Of a DNA stretch of 64,000 bases, positions 36,716 to 44,689 are shown piece by piece (within the stretch, counting starts at the first letter, position 1; each line of letters opens with the position of its first letter). Origin of the DNA: Flavobacterium pallidum. Its GTDB lineage: Bacteria; Bacteroidota; Bacteroidia; Flavobacteriales; Flavobacteriaceae. Where the stretch lies: positions 310,001-374,000 of the forward strand of contig NZ_CP029187.1 of NCBI RefSeq assembly GCF_003097535.1, read 5' to 3'. A model generated the notes under the pieces. The model saw only the letters and a list, made by a program, of their open reading frames with translations, did not search any database and was not told the DNA's origin. The position numbers were made by a program, and so were the translations under genes.

Positions 36716-37289
36716 GGGTCAGGAGTTTAAATTTATAATCCGATTTTGAAGAATTTCCCGCCCCGAACAGCAGGAACATACCTTCACTTACATCGTGTTT
36801 TTCAAATAATATTTCGTGTGCATCAGGCAGGTAGACAGTGAACCTCGTCATGTCCTTCTGTATGAAAAGCACCGGGAACGATACCGTTTCATAACTGGTG
36901 TAAAAAACAAATTTGCTTTTATACCGTTTGCCGTAGAATTTCAGCACATGCTTCTTTTGAAAGGTGTCCACAAAATCGAGGAATAATGCATCCCCTTTAA
37001 CTGTTATTACAACCGGTTGGGCATAATTGATGTTGTCCAGCCCCGAGAAATCCTTCAGCAGGCTCCTGGTATAGACACGATTGTCATAATTGTAATGCAG
37101 TGTGTCCAATTTGTCATAGAATTTCGCCGAAAAACCTTCCGGCATCCGTTTGAAATCATCCTTGTTGAGATGGTTCTGGACACTACAGGAAGTCACAGTG
37201 TACAACAAAACCATTTTGCACACCGACTTGAAATACCATCGAAGGGGTTTCCGGCGTGGCTTAAAACTTTCTCGAGTTGCTTTTTTCAT
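36708..37289 (-). CDS. Possible lipoprotein, function unknown
   Basis: A 193-residue protein. The N-terminus is basic (KKATRESFKPRRKPLRWYFK), then a hydrophobic stretch VCKMVLLYTVTSCS ends in a lipobox-like VTSC, so it may be a lipoprotein with an unusually long N-region. The real start may be the internal ATG at about residue 26 (MVLLYTVTSC), which would be short for a signal peptide. The rest is beta-rich with no motif I recognise. It overlaps the following gene by eight bases. Confidence 0.55.
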   Translation of the reverse strand: MKKATRESFKPRRKPLRWYFKSVCKMVLLYTVTSCSVQNHLNKDDFKRMPEGFSAKFYDKLDTLHYNYDNRVYTRSLLKDFSGLDNINYAQPVVITVKGDALFLDFVDTFQKKHVLKFYGKRYKSKFVFYTSYETVSFPVLFIQKDMTRFTVYLPDAHEILFEKHDVSEGMFLLFGAGNSSKSDYKFKLLTHE

Positions 37290-37315
37290 AATGCGGTCTG
37301 ATTAAGATTACAAGA

Positions 37316-37323
37316 CAAACCTA
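37316..37323 (-). promoter_or_regulatory. Candidate promoter -7 element, minus strand
   Basis: TAGGTTTG matches TAnnTTTG; a TTG lies 16 bases further upstream (37342-37340), slightly short spacing. It would serve the two-gene unit beginning at 37289. Confidence 0.4.
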
Positions 37324-37370
37324 ATGCGATTAACACAAACAAAACTGCGCGAAAACAGTATTATATTTTA

Positions 37371-37378
37371 TATATTTG
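37371..37378 (+). promoter_or_regulatory. Candidate promoter -7 element, plus strand
   Basis: TATATTTG matches TAnnTTTG and ends 15 bases before the ATG at 37394. No TTG at -33. Confidence 0.4.
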
Positions 37379-37393
37379 TGATTATCGCAAAAT

Positions 37394-38356
37394 ATGAATC
37401 ATCAGGAACAGCTTTTAAAAGCCATCAGGAAGACCCTTGGCAGGTCGGAGTCGCTGAACGATGCCATCGCAACGGTATTGAATATCAGTTATGATGCGGC
37501 ACACAGGCGGGTTTCGGGTAAAAGTAAATTTTCGATTGACGAAGCTGTAGTGCTCTGCAGGGCTTTCAGCCTCTCGATGGATGCCATTTTTGGCGGCGAC
37601 AATAAGGTATTGGTGGAAAAAACCAAAGAAATCAGTTCGTTTGATGATTTGCTGCTGTACTTTGAACAGTCTTCGGAATACCTGAGGCAATACATCGGTA
37701 AACCCGAAGCGACCTTGTATTATTCGGCCAAGGACATCCCGCTTTTTTACACCATTGGCGGTACTTTGCTTTCCAAATTCAAGCTCTATGTATGGATGAA
37801 CCTGCTGGGCGCGAAGGAAAACCCGGAGCCATTTGAAAAATTTGTCCTTCCGGTCTCGTTGCTGGAATACAGTTCCCGATTGAAAAGCGTTTATGACCAG
37901 GTACAGGTAAGCGAAGTTTGGAATGACACGACGATAAACAGCACGCTGCAGCAGATCCTGTACTTCTCGGAATCGGGCTTGCTGTCGATACGGAACGCGC
38001 GCGAACTGTATACCGAATTGCGGGTGATGCTGCAGGAAATTGAAAAGAAGTCGGCCGAAAACCGCCCGAAATTCCACCTGTACTACAACGAATTGCTGAT
38101 CCTGAACAACAATGTCCTGATTTCCGACAGAGAGAAGAGTTCGCTTTTCATTCCGTATACGATGTTGGGCTATTTCATCACCGAAGACCAGGTTACCTGC
38201 AAAAATGCCGGGGAATATTTCCTGCACCAGACCAAAAATTCGAAGTCGCTGAACCTTTCCGGCACACGCGACCGCAAGATTTTCTTCAACAGGGCACTGC
38301 GTAAGATTGATCATTATGCTGAAAGGCTTGGCCCTGAGTCAGATCCTTTGTACTAA
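37394..38356 (+). CDS. HTH-containing regulator-like protein
   Basis: A 320-residue protein. The N-terminus looks like a Cro/CI-type helix-turn-helix (VLNISYDAAHRRVSGKSKFS, then IDEAVVLCRAFSLSMDAIFG, about residues 24-66). The remaining 250 residues are mainly helical with no named domain; they may sense a ligand or a partner. A promoter-like element precedes the ATG. It diverges from the two-gene exported unit, which it could control; this is inferred from position alone. Confidence 0.65.
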   Translation: MNHQEQLLKAIRKTLGRSESLNDAIATVLNISYDAAHRRVSGKSKFSIDEAVVLCRAFSLSMDAIFGGDNKVLVEKTKEISSFDDLLLYFEQSSEYLRQYIGKPEATLYYSAKDIPLFYTIGGTLLSKFKLYVWMNLLGAKENPEPFEKFVLPVSLLEYSSRLKSVYDQVQVSEVWNDTTINSTLQQILYFSESGLLSIRNARELYTELRVMLQEIEKKSAENRPKFHLYYNELLILNNNVLISDREKSSLFIPYTMLGYFITEDQVTCKNAGEYFLHQTKNSKSLNLSGTRDRKIFFNRALRKIDHYAERLGPESDPLY

Positions 38357-38375
38357 AAGCAATTTAGATGTTTTT

Positions 38376-39605
38376 TTACCCTAAAGCGGATAATTTTTTC
38401 CTTATCGTAATCCTTTCCGCTTCCGAATGTGCCAGTGCCAATGCTTTCTGATAATGATCGATGGCTTTCGGCAGATTGACTTCCGAATACAAATGGCCCA
38501 GCAAAGAATACCAAAAAGGATTGCTGGTGAGTTGTAGTTTCTCAGCCTCCATAATGGCCTGCCGGCTGCCATTCGCTTTCGCTAAGGCAAAAGTACGATT
38601 GAGTGCGGCAATCGGTGAATACTCAATAATCAGCAGTTGATTGTACAATTGAAGGATATTTTCCCATTTCCCGGCGTTGTCTTCCTTCTGTGTGTGCCAA
38701 TAGGCGATCCCGGCCTCAAGGTGGTACTTCGATAATTTTTCGCCCCGGAAGGCACGGTCCATAAAATAAACGCCTTTATCGATCAGGCCATAATCCCAAA
38801 GGTTTGTATCCTGGTCGTCATATAGGATGGTTTCCCCGTTTTCATTCGTACGCGCTTTAAAACGCGACGCATGGAAACACATCAATGACAGTAAGGCGTT
38901 GGCTGAAGGGCTATCTGTCCTTTCATTTTCAACCAGCAGATAGTTCAGCCGCATGGCTTCGGCACAAAGATCTTCCCTGATGATGGTTTTCTGCGAACCT
39001 GAATAATAGCCTTCGTTAAAGAGCAGGTACAGCGTGCGCAACACCATTTCGAGCCTTTCGCTTACCGCTTCCTGTGAAGGGTGCTCGATTTTCACCTGTT
39101 CCGATTTGAGCTTTTCTTTGGCTCTTGCCAGCCTTTTGTAAATGGTGTCGTTATTGGTCAGGAATGCATCGGCGATCTCCTGTGTCCCGAAACCACAAAG
39201 CAGGTTCAATGCCAATGCGACCTGCGCTTCAGCGGGAATGCAAGGATTGCAAACGGTGAAAATCATGGCCAGCTGGCTGTCGGCAATGCTTTTTTCAGAA
39301 AGGTCTATGTCGATTTCCTCGGAGCTTCCTGCGTTATGCCTGATTTCTACTGCAAGCTTTTGGGCAAAGAAGGCATCGCGCTTCAGGTAATTTTTGGTCT
39401 TGTTCTTGGCAACGGTATAGAGCCATGCAGCCGGATTGGGCGGCAAGCCTTTGAGTCCCCACAATTCCGAGGCAGCGAGAAACGTATCGCTCACTATGTC
39501 CTCGGCAATCTCGATGTGCTGTATCCCAAAAGAAGTACAGAGCACCGAAACGATTTTCCGGTACTCTGTCCTGAATAAATGGGGTATGAGGTTGGTTTCC
39601 TCCAT
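38376..39605 (-). CDS. ECF42-type RNA polymerase sigma factor
   Basis: A 409-residue extracytoplasmic-function sigma factor, more than twice the usual ECF length. Region 2 (HIEIAEDIVSDTFLAASELW) and region 4 (CGFGTQEIADAFLTNNDTIYKRLARAKEKL) fill the first 180 residues. The C-terminal extension is TPR-like and has DDQDTNLWD, close to the DQDRxxW motif of ECF42. It is last in a three-gene unit after YciI/DGPF and AhpD-like genes. ECF42 factors typically sit with DGPF proteins and lack an anti-sigma factor, and none is seen here. Confidence 0.87.
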   Translation of the reverse strand: MEETNLIPHLFRTEYRKIVSVLCTSFGIQHIEIAEDIVSDTFLAASELWGLKGLPPNPAAWLYTVAKNKTKNYLKRDAFFAQKLAVEIRHNAGSSEEIDIDLSEKSIADSQLAMIFTVCNPCIPAEAQVALALNLLCGFGTQEIADAFLTNNDTIYKRLARAKEKLKSEQVKIEHPSQEAVSERLEMVLRTLYLLFNEGYYSGSQKTIIREDLCAEAMRLNYLLVENERTDSPSANALLSLMCFHASRFKARTNENGETILYDDQDTNLWDYGLIDKGVYFMDRAFRGEKLSKYHLEAGIAYWHTQKEDNAGKWENILQLYNQLLIIEYSPIAALNRTFALAKANGSRQAIMEAEKLQLTSNPFWYSLLGHLYSEVNLPKAIDHYQKALALAHSEAERITIRKKLSALG

Positions 39606-39614
39606 AAGATTGTG

Positions 39615-39956
39615 TTACAGCGTGCGTACTTCGCGGACTTCAACATGTCCGCCCACATCGAAGATCGGGCATCCTTTTGCGAGTTCCGTTGCTTCATCAT
39701 AATCATCGGCCTGGATCATCGTATAGCCACCAATGGTTTCCTTGATTTCAGAATAAGGGCCATCGGTGACGAGGGTAGAAGATTTGACGATTTTACCGCT
39801 GTCTTCAAGTCGGTTGCCACGGTCTACAAGTTTGTTTTGTGCAGCAATACTGCCAATCCAGTCCATCCAGCGTTTGGTATTGGCCTGCATTTCTTCCGGA
39901 GAAAGTTGTGGTGCTTTGTTGTGGTCTGCCCTGAAAATAAATAAGAAGTTTTTCAT
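39615..39956 (-). CDS. YciI/DGPF-like protein
   Basis: A 113-residue YciI-like protein with the DGPF-type motif DGPYSEIKETIGGY (about residues 66-79) and MKNFLFIFRAD at the start. DGPF proteins are the genomic partners of ECF42 sigma factors; they may bind a small ligand or be a product of the stress response. It is nine bases before the sigma factor gene and 18 after the AhpD-like gene. Confidence 0.87.
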   Translation of the reverse strand: MKNFLFIFRADHNKAPQLSPEEMQANTKRWMDWIGSIAAQNKLVDRGNRLEDSGKIVKSSTLVTDGPYSEIKETIGGYTMIQADDYDEATELAKGCPIFDVGGHVEVREVRTL

Positions 39957-39974
39957 AATAATGTGCTCTTTAAA

Positions 39975-40436
39975 TTAATTGAATTGTCCTACCTGATAAG
40001 TCCCTACTTCGGCCCCGAAAGCAATGTTGACGCGGTTGTACCCGTTGATGGCGATGACAGCCAGGGTAAGATCGATCAGTTCCTGTTCGCTGAATTGGGC
40101 CTTGGCTTCGTTATAAATGGTATCGGCTACCAAACCGCCGTTAATGGTGGTCAGCGATTCCGCCCAGGCCAATGCCGCACGCTCCCTCTGTGAATAGAAT
40201 GGAGCTTCACGCCAGGCATCGATTACTAAAAGGCGTTGTACGTCTTCTCCCTCTGCAAGCAAATCTTTAGAGTGCATGTCAAGGCAAAACGCGCATTGGT
40301 TGAGCTGTGACACCCTGTAATAAACCAAATGTAGTAAAGATTTTTCTAAGGGTGATTTTGAAAGGTATTTTCCAAATCCATACATGACACCCATCGCCTG
40401 TTGGCCTTTTTCAAAAACTTTAATTCTTTGTTCCAT
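39975..40436 (-). CDS. Carboxymuconolactone decarboxylase / AhpD-like protein
   Basis: A 153-residue alpha-helical AhpD-like protein. The redox motif is CAFCLDMHSKD (CxxC followed by His, about residues 55-65), as in alkylhydroperoxidase D. It probably reduces peroxides or transfers disulfides in an oxidative response. It is first in the unit with YciI and the ECF42 sigma factor. It has no signal peptide. Confidence 0.88.
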   Translation of the reverse strand: MEQRIKVFEKGQQAMGVMYGFGKYLSKSPLEKSLLHLVYYRVSQLNQCAFCLDMHSKDLLAEGEDVQRLLVIDAWREAPFYSQRERAALAWAESLTTINGGLVADTIYNEAKAQFSEQELIDLTLAVIAINGYNRVNIAFGAEVGTYQVGQFN

Positions 40437-40644
40437 TTTCCTGAAATTAAATTGTTATTAAACGTTGATTTCCCATATAACAATCGGTTTTGCGGAATTG
40501 GACAATTTTGATTGCTTTTTTTTATTTTTTTATTATAATGAATTGCATTGCAAAAAACGCCATCCTAAATCGTTGTTAAATAACGGTTTGTGTACACATA
40601 AAAATATTTTTCTGCGTTTATGTAACTTTTGATGATTATAATAC

Positions 40645-40660
40645 GTACAAGTTATTGTAC
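40645..40660. promoter_or_regulatory. Perfect palindrome before rpoD
   Basis: GTACAA-GTTA-TTGTAC is a perfect inverted repeat with a 4-base centre, ending ten bases before the Shine-Dalgarno. A second short palindrome, GTGTACAC, lies at 40590-40597. Either could bind a repressor or fold in the leader; function is not shown. Confidence 0.5.
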
Positions 40661-40670
40661 ACTTAATAAA

Positions 40671-40678
40671 AAGGAGGA
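40671..40678 (+). promoter_or_regulatory. Strong Shine-Dalgarno of rpoD
   Basis: AAGGAGGA is followed by seven bases and the ATG at 40686, an ideal ribosome binding site. It also fixes the start codon. Such a site is rare in Flavobacteriia, whose ribosomes sequester the anti-Shine-Dalgarno, and no other gene checked in this window has one. Confidence 0.85.
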
Positions 40679-40685
40679 AATTTAA

Positions 40686-41549
40686 ATGAGACAACTCAAA
40701 ATTACAAAGCAGGTAACCAACAGGGAAACTGCTTCACTCGACAAGTACTTACAGGAAATTGGAAAAGTGGACCTCATTACCGCTGACGAAGAGGTAGAAT
40801 TAGCACAGAAAATCAAGGCCGGAGACCAGAGAGCGTTGGAAAAGCTTACCAAAGCCAACCTTCGTTTCGTTGTTTCTGTGGCCAAACAATACCAAAACCA
40901 GGGATTAACCCTTCCCGATCTGATCAATGAAGGAAACCTTGGTTTGATTAAAGCTGCACAAAGATTTGACGAAACACGTGGTTTTAAGTTCATTTCTTAC
41001 GCCGTTTGGTGGATCCGCCAATCAATCCTTCAGGCTTTGGCAGAACAGTCACGTATCGTTCGTTTGCCGCTGAATAAGATCGGTTCGATCAATAAGATTA
41101 ACAAGATGTACGCGCTATTGGAGCAGTCCAACGAACGTCCGCCTTCAGCAGAAGAAATTGCGAAAGAGCTGGACATGACAGTAAATGATGTGAAGGAAAG
41201 CATGAAAAATTCCGGTCGTCACCTGTCAATGGATGCCCCGCTTGTGGAAGGTGAGGATTCGAACCTTTACGATGTTTTGCGTTCAGGAGAGTCTCCAAAC
41301 CCGGACCGTGAGTTGATCCATGAGTCATTGCGTACTGAAATTGAGCGCTCTTTGGAAACATTGACACCTCGTGAAGCTGATGTGGTGCGTTTGTATTTCG
41401 GATTGGGAGACCAGCATCCGATGACTTTGGAAGAAATCGGTGAAACTTTTGACCTGACCCGTGAGCGTGTTCGCCAGATCAAGGAGAAGGCCATCAGAAG
41501 GCTGAAGCACACTTCAAGGAGCAAAATCCTGAAGACGTATCTGGGCTAA
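40686..41549 (+). CDS. rpoD: Primary RNA polymerase sigma factor RpoD/SigA
   Basis: A 287-residue sigma-70 factor of the Bacteroidetes primary type, which lacks region 1.1. Region 1.2 begins the protein ([20 protein letters not shown]), region 2 has the highly conserved [20 protein letters not shown] and [20 protein letters not shown] segments, and region 4 ends with [20 protein letters not shown]. It directs polymerase to TTG/TAnnTTTG promoters. The leader has a palindrome and a canonical Shine-Dalgarno, suggesting special translational control. Confidence 0.97.
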   Translation: MRQLKITKQVTNRETASLDKYLQEIGKVDLITADEEVELAQKIKAGDQRALEKLTKANLRFVVSVAKQYQNQGLTLPDLINEGNLGLIKAAQRFDETRGFKFISYAVWWIRQSILQALAEQSRIVRLPLNKIGSINKINKMYALLEQSNERPPSAEEIAKELDMTVNDVKESMKNSGRHLSMDAPLVEGEDSNLYDVLRSGESPNPDRELIHESLRTEIERSLETLTPREADVVRLYFGLGDQHPMTLEEIGETFDLTRERVRQIKEKAIRRLKHTSRSKILKTYLG

Positions 41550-41679
41550 TTTTTAGTTTTTTTTAACGTTATTCTTTGTGTTTAAGATTTAATTCGTATT
41601 TTGCGAGTCTCAAAACACAACAACAATATTTACCGTAACAACAGTCTGATTAACTGTTCGTTTTTTGATTGATGATTGA

Positions 41680-41706
41680 AACTCCGGCTGATTACCGGAG
41701 TTTTTT
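41680..41706 (+). terminator. Terminator downstream of rpoD
   Basis: AACTCCGG (41680-41687) and CCGGAGTT (41695-41702) form a perfect stem with a 7-base loop, followed by T. It is the first in a series of related hairpins. Confidence 0.8.
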
Positions 41707-41895
41707 ATTTTGTAAAAAAACTCCAGTCTGTTCGCTTTGCTCGGGTTCCCGGAGTTTTTTATTTTGTAAAAAAACTCCAGTCTGTTCGCTTTGCTCGGGT
41801 TCCCGGAGTTTTTTATTTTGTAAAAAAACTCCAGTCTGTTCGCTTTGCTCGGGTTTAGCTTCGCTCTGTTCGCCTTTCAGGCTCGGGTCCGGAGT
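41697..41895. repeat. 54-base tandem repeat made of terminator-like hairpins
   Basis: Three exact or nearly exact 54-base units begin at 41697, 41751 and 41805, with a fourth, altered unit ending in GGAGTTTTTT at 41891. Each contains GGAGTTTTTT and AAAAAAACTCC separated by seven bases, so each transcript copy can fold as a hairpin. The first overlaps the rpoD terminator. This looks like tandem amplification of the terminator. The 80-codon open frame through it is a by-product of the 54-base (3x18) period and is not called a gene. Confidence 0.85.
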
Positions 41896-41966
41896 TTTTT
41901 ATTTATCTTAATTTCCCATTCTTTCCATAACTGCTTACTGTGACTGCCAACTGTCTACTTTCATAT

Positions 41967-42047
41967 GGCGTTGCCTGCGGCCCGGGCTGTCCGCTATATC
42001 TTTTCCTTCCTGCGTCAGGAAAAGGATGCCGCTTTCATCCCTAACGC
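41967..42047. repeat. REP-like intergenic palindromic element
   Basis: A short hairpin (CTTTTCCT 42000-42007 and AGGAAAAG 42017-42024) is flanked by GGGCTGTCCGCTATATC and GGATGCCGC..ATCCCTAACGC. I recall this framed pattern as a frequent dispersed intergenic element in Flavobacterium genomes, but cannot search here. It lies between the repeat cluster and the rpe promoter. The rest of the 582-base gap holds no visible gene. Confidence 0.5.
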
Positions 42048-42100
42048 AATTCAAACATCAACTTTAAACTTTATTCCTCGAACTTTACAACATAAAATTT

Positions 42101-42108
42101 TACTTTTG
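42101..42108 (+). promoter_or_regulatory. Promoter -7 element of rpe
   Basis: TACTTTTG matches TAnnTTTG and ends 23 bases before the rpe ATG. TCG at 42078-42080, 20 bases upstream, is a near match to TTG. Confidence 0.55.
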
Positions 42109-42131
42109 CACGAAACAACACCAACTACAAC

Positions 42132-42791
42132 ATGACTAAAACACTCATTGCCCCATCCGTACTGGCAGCAGATTTCGCTAACCTGCAACGCGACATCGAA
42201 ATGGTAAACAACAGCGCCGCAGATTGGTTCCATATCGATATTATGGATGGCGTTTTCGTTCCCAACATTTCTTTCGGGATGCCTGTTTTGGATGCCATTA
42301 CGAAGCATGCCAAAAAAACCATCGACGTGCATTTGATGATTGTCGATCCGGACCGTTATATCAAGACTTTCGCTGATTTGGGTGCCAATAACCTTACCGT
42401 GCACTATGAAGCCTGCACACACCTTCACCGAACGCTTCAGGCGATTAAGGCGGAGGGAATGAAAGCGGGCGTCGCCATCAATCCGCATACCAATATCGAT
42501 TTGCTGGAAGACACTATCAATAATATCGATTTGGTGTGCCTTATGAGTGTCAACCCGGGGTTTGGCGGACAATCTTTTATTGAGAACACTTATGCAAAGA
42601 TTAAAAGGTTAAAAGATTTAATAAACCGAAAAGGCGCCAACACACTCATCGAAATTGATGGCGGTGTCACCGACAAGAATGCCAAACAACTCGCTGAAGC
42701 TGGTGCTGATGTGTTGGTTGCCGGGAATTTCGTGTTCCGCTCTGACAACCCCACGAAGACTATTGAAGACCTAAGGCAATTACTGGCTTAA
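42132..42791 (+). CDS. rpe: Ribulose-phosphate 3-epimerase
   Basis: A 219-residue TIM-barrel epimerase of the pentose phosphate pathway, which interconverts ribulose 5-phosphate and xylulose 5-phosphate. The metal and catalytic residues are in place: SVLAADF at the start, FHIDIMDGVFVPN, DVHLMIVDP, VNPGFGGQSFI and EIDGGV. Length is normal. Its stop overlaps the stop of the convergent MtfA-like gene within TTAA (42788-42791). Confidence 0.97.
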   Translation: MTKTLIAPSVLAADFANLQRDIEMVNNSAADWFHIDIMDGVFVPNISFGMPVLDAITKHAKKTIDVHLMIVDPDRYIKTFADLGANNLTVHYEACTHLHRTLQAIKAEGMKAGVAINPHTNIDLLEDTINNIDLVCLMSVNPGFGGQSFIENTYAKIKRLKDLINRKGANTLIEIDGGVTDKNAKQLAEAGADVLVAGNFVFRSDNPTKTIEDLRQLLA

Positions 42792-43588
42792 TTTTCCCTG
42801 TAATTGATCATTTCAGAAACCTGCTTGTATAATTTAGGGTAATTCGTCCTGAATACCATTGGCGTTTCAAAAAAATGCTCGAGCATCACTGCGATGAATT
42901 CGTATTCATTCGTAAATCCATAATCCCTGAAATAGCCTTTATCGAACAAAACCTGCCGTTGTTTTTCATCCCGGATCATACTCCTGATGCTTTGATATCG
43001 GGTTGCAAACATGGCTTCTGCTTCGTTTGGTTTGCGTAGAGAATACAGATAGATCGCATGTGCAAATTCGTGTATGGCGAGATTGAGGTTGTCATTTTCA
43101 GTATGGCAGCCCCGTTCAAAAGCAGCCCAGGAAAATACAATCAACTTATGTGACGGGTTGAATTCGCCATCATGAAGGTTTCCTGTAATCGTAGACTCAT
43201 AGGAATCGGGATAAATGATAATCCTTTCGAAAGAACCCATCATGTAATTCCGCATCCCGAATGTCATCATCACATACACTGATGCAATCCTGACTTTCAT
43301 TTCATCGGTCAATTGAATCTCGCGCCCTTCAAATGCAATCGTTACTAAAAAGGTTTTCAGCCGATGCTCAAAATAAGCCTGCCTTTTTGGCGAAAGCCGT
43401 TTGAAAAACGGGCTGTATTGTAATGCCAATGAGCGCTCGTTCGCAGTCAGCTTAAGAGGCTTATAATACAAATGCACATAGACTGGCCTGTTGAGGAAAT
43501 ACATAAATGCCGGTTCCAATATGGCATGAAAAAAGCCATAGCCAATAAGCAGGAAAAGCAACGTGAAGATTACAAAGAAAACTTCCAT
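42788..43588 (-). CDS. MtfA-like zinc peptidase (M90)
   Basis: A 266-residue protein with an N-terminal membrane helix (about 1-22) and an M90/MtfA-like catalytic domain. The zinc motif HEFAH is at the centre (NLAIHEFAHAIYLYSL), with a downstream acidic residue. In E. coli, MtfA (YeeI) is a peptidase linked to glucose uptake control through Mlc; the target here is unknown and E. coli-type PTS regulation is unlikely. ATG 43588 is preferred over TTG 43603. It lies one base from the stop of the DUF72 gene on the same strand. Confidence 0.83.
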   Translation of the reverse strand: MEVFFVIFTLLFLLIGYGFFHAILEPAFMYFLNRPVYVHLYYKPLKLTANERSLALQYSPFFKRLSPKRQAYFEHRLKTFLVTIAFEGREIQLTDEMKVRIASVYVMMTFGMRNYMMGSFERIIIYPDSYESTITGNLHDGEFNPSHKLIVFSWAAFERGCHTENDNLNLAIHEFAHAIYLYSLRKPNEAEAMFATRYQSIRSMIRDEKQRQVLFDKGYFRDYGFTNEYEFIAVMLEHFFETPMVFRTNYPKLYKQVSEMINYREN

Positions 43589-43589
43589 A

Positions 43590-44486
43590 TTATTCGGTGT
43601 CAAACATGGATTTCTGTGCAGATTGCCGCAACGGAAGAGGAATGGAAAGGTGGAGTGCCTTATTGATTTCCCTGATGAAATGTTCCGCCAATAAAGGGGA
43701 TTCCACTTCGATATTCTGGTGTACGAAGAAATATAGTTTTTTTAGCCCGAATCCTTTCCATAAAATGATCCGCTGCACCCATTCATCGAGCCTTGAAATG
43801 TCAGAAGGGTGGTTTGCCCCGACATAGCGCACAAAAGCCACAGGGCTTGTCAAACGCATGTGCAGCATGTCCCGGCGTCCGGCAGTATCGACGATGATAT
43901 TTGCCATATTATTTTTTTCAAGCAGATCTGCATAAGCATCAATTACAGGATTTTGAAACCATTCTGCATTGCGGACTTCAACACCAAGTGGCACCCCTTT
44001 TGGGAAATCGTTCAGGACATTTTCAAGTCGGGCGAAATCTTTTGGCTTAAAATTATCAGGCAATTGCAGGAAAGCCATCCCCAATTTGTGATCAAAATTG
44101 CTCACAGAATTGGCAAATGCATCTACGAGTTCCTTTACGTCAATCAACCTTTTGTAATGCGTAATAATGTCGGTGACTTTTGGAAAAAACTTGAAATCTT
44201 CGGGCGTTTTATGCTTCCAGGTTTCCACCTGTTGCCATTCGGGCATGCGGTAGAAAGTGGCGTTGAGTTCAATTGAATTGAATTGAGTCGAATAATAAGC
44301 CAATTCATCTTTCGTTCCGCGGGGGTAAAAACCTTTTAAGTCTGTACGGTTCCATTTCGCACAACCGATATACACTTCAAGCGGGGAATCATCTTTATGT
44401 TTGTTAAGAATCCCAGCGGTTTGCTTTGCATCCGCTGGAAGTGTGAAATCTATATTTTCAGGATGGTCGACTTTTCCGAATTGCAT
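43590..44486 (-). CDS. DUF72 family protein (YecE-like)
   Basis: A 298-residue protein of the DUF72/YecE family, a TIM-barrel-like fold of unknown function. Landmarks are VYIGCAKWNRTDLKGFYP near residue 38, LAYYSTQFNSIELNATFYRMP, FLQLPDNFKP and ELVDAF-type core segments. It is upstream of the MtfA-like gene with one base between them, so co-transcription is likely. Confidence 0.88.
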   Translation of the reverse strand: MQFGKVDHPENIDFTLPADAKQTAGILNKHKDDSPLEVYIGCAKWNRTDLKGFYPRGTKDELAYYSTQFNSIELNATFYRMPEWQQVETWKHKTPEDFKFFPKVTDIITHYKRLIDVKELVDAFANSVSNFDHKLGMAFLQLPDNFKPKDFARLENVLNDFPKGVPLGVEVRNAEWFQNPVIDAYADLLEKNNMANIIVDTAGRRDMLHMRLTSPVAFVRYVGANHPSDISRLDEWVQRIILWKGFGLKKLYFFVHQNIEVESPLLAEHFIREINKALHLSIPLPLRQSAQKSMFDTE

Positions 44487-44524
44487 GGTATTATTTTACC
44501 GCAATATAAGATAACTCATACCAT

Positions 44525-44557
44525 AAAAAAAGCCTGAAACATAATATTTCAGGCTTT
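44525..44557 (-). terminator. Terminator of tRNA-Arg transcript
   Basis: An 11-base-pair stem (44547-44557 with 44529-44539) with a 7-base loop is followed on the minus strand by a T run. It is four bases after the tRNA 3' end. Confidence 0.85.
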
Positions 44558-44561
44558 AAAG

Positions 44562-44633
44562 TGACCGCGAGAGGACTCGAACCTCCATCATCAGAACCGG
44601 AATCTGACATTCTATCCATTGAACTACGCAGCC
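44562..44633 (-). tRNA. tRNA-Arg, anticodon CCG
   Basis: A complete 72-base cloverleaf can be folded. The 7-bp acceptor stem has two G-T pairs. The D arm contains TAGTTCAATGGATAGAA. The anticodon stem TCAGA/TCTGA holds the loop TTCCGGT, giving anticodon CCG (codon CGG, arginine). The T arm has the standard GGTTCGAGTCC. CCA is not encoded. It lies downstream of yqeY and ends in a terminator. Confidence 0.95.
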
Positions 44634-44656
44634 TTATTGAGATTTCGAGATCATCA

Positions 44657-44685
44657 GATTTTCAGAGTCTGACAATCTGAAAATC
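44657..44685. repeat. Inverted repeat between tRNA-Arg and yqeY
   Basis: A perfect 10-base inverted repeat (44657-44666 and 44676-44685, GATTTTCAGA and complement) with a 9-base loop lies just after the yqeY stop codon. No T run follows on either strand, so it may be a processing signal rather than a terminator. Confidence 0.4.
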
Positions 44686-44689
44686 CAAA

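Noticed and set aside
37415..38314. 299-codon open frame on the minus strand
   Set aside because: Antisense to the HTH-containing gene, which has an N-terminal DNA-binding pattern and an upstream promoter element.
41669..41911. 80-codon open frame with a repeated SFLFCKKTPVCSLCSG peptide
   Set aside because: It is produced by the 54-base tandem repeat of terminator hairpins, whose period is a multiple of three; no promoter, no family, and low sequence complexity.
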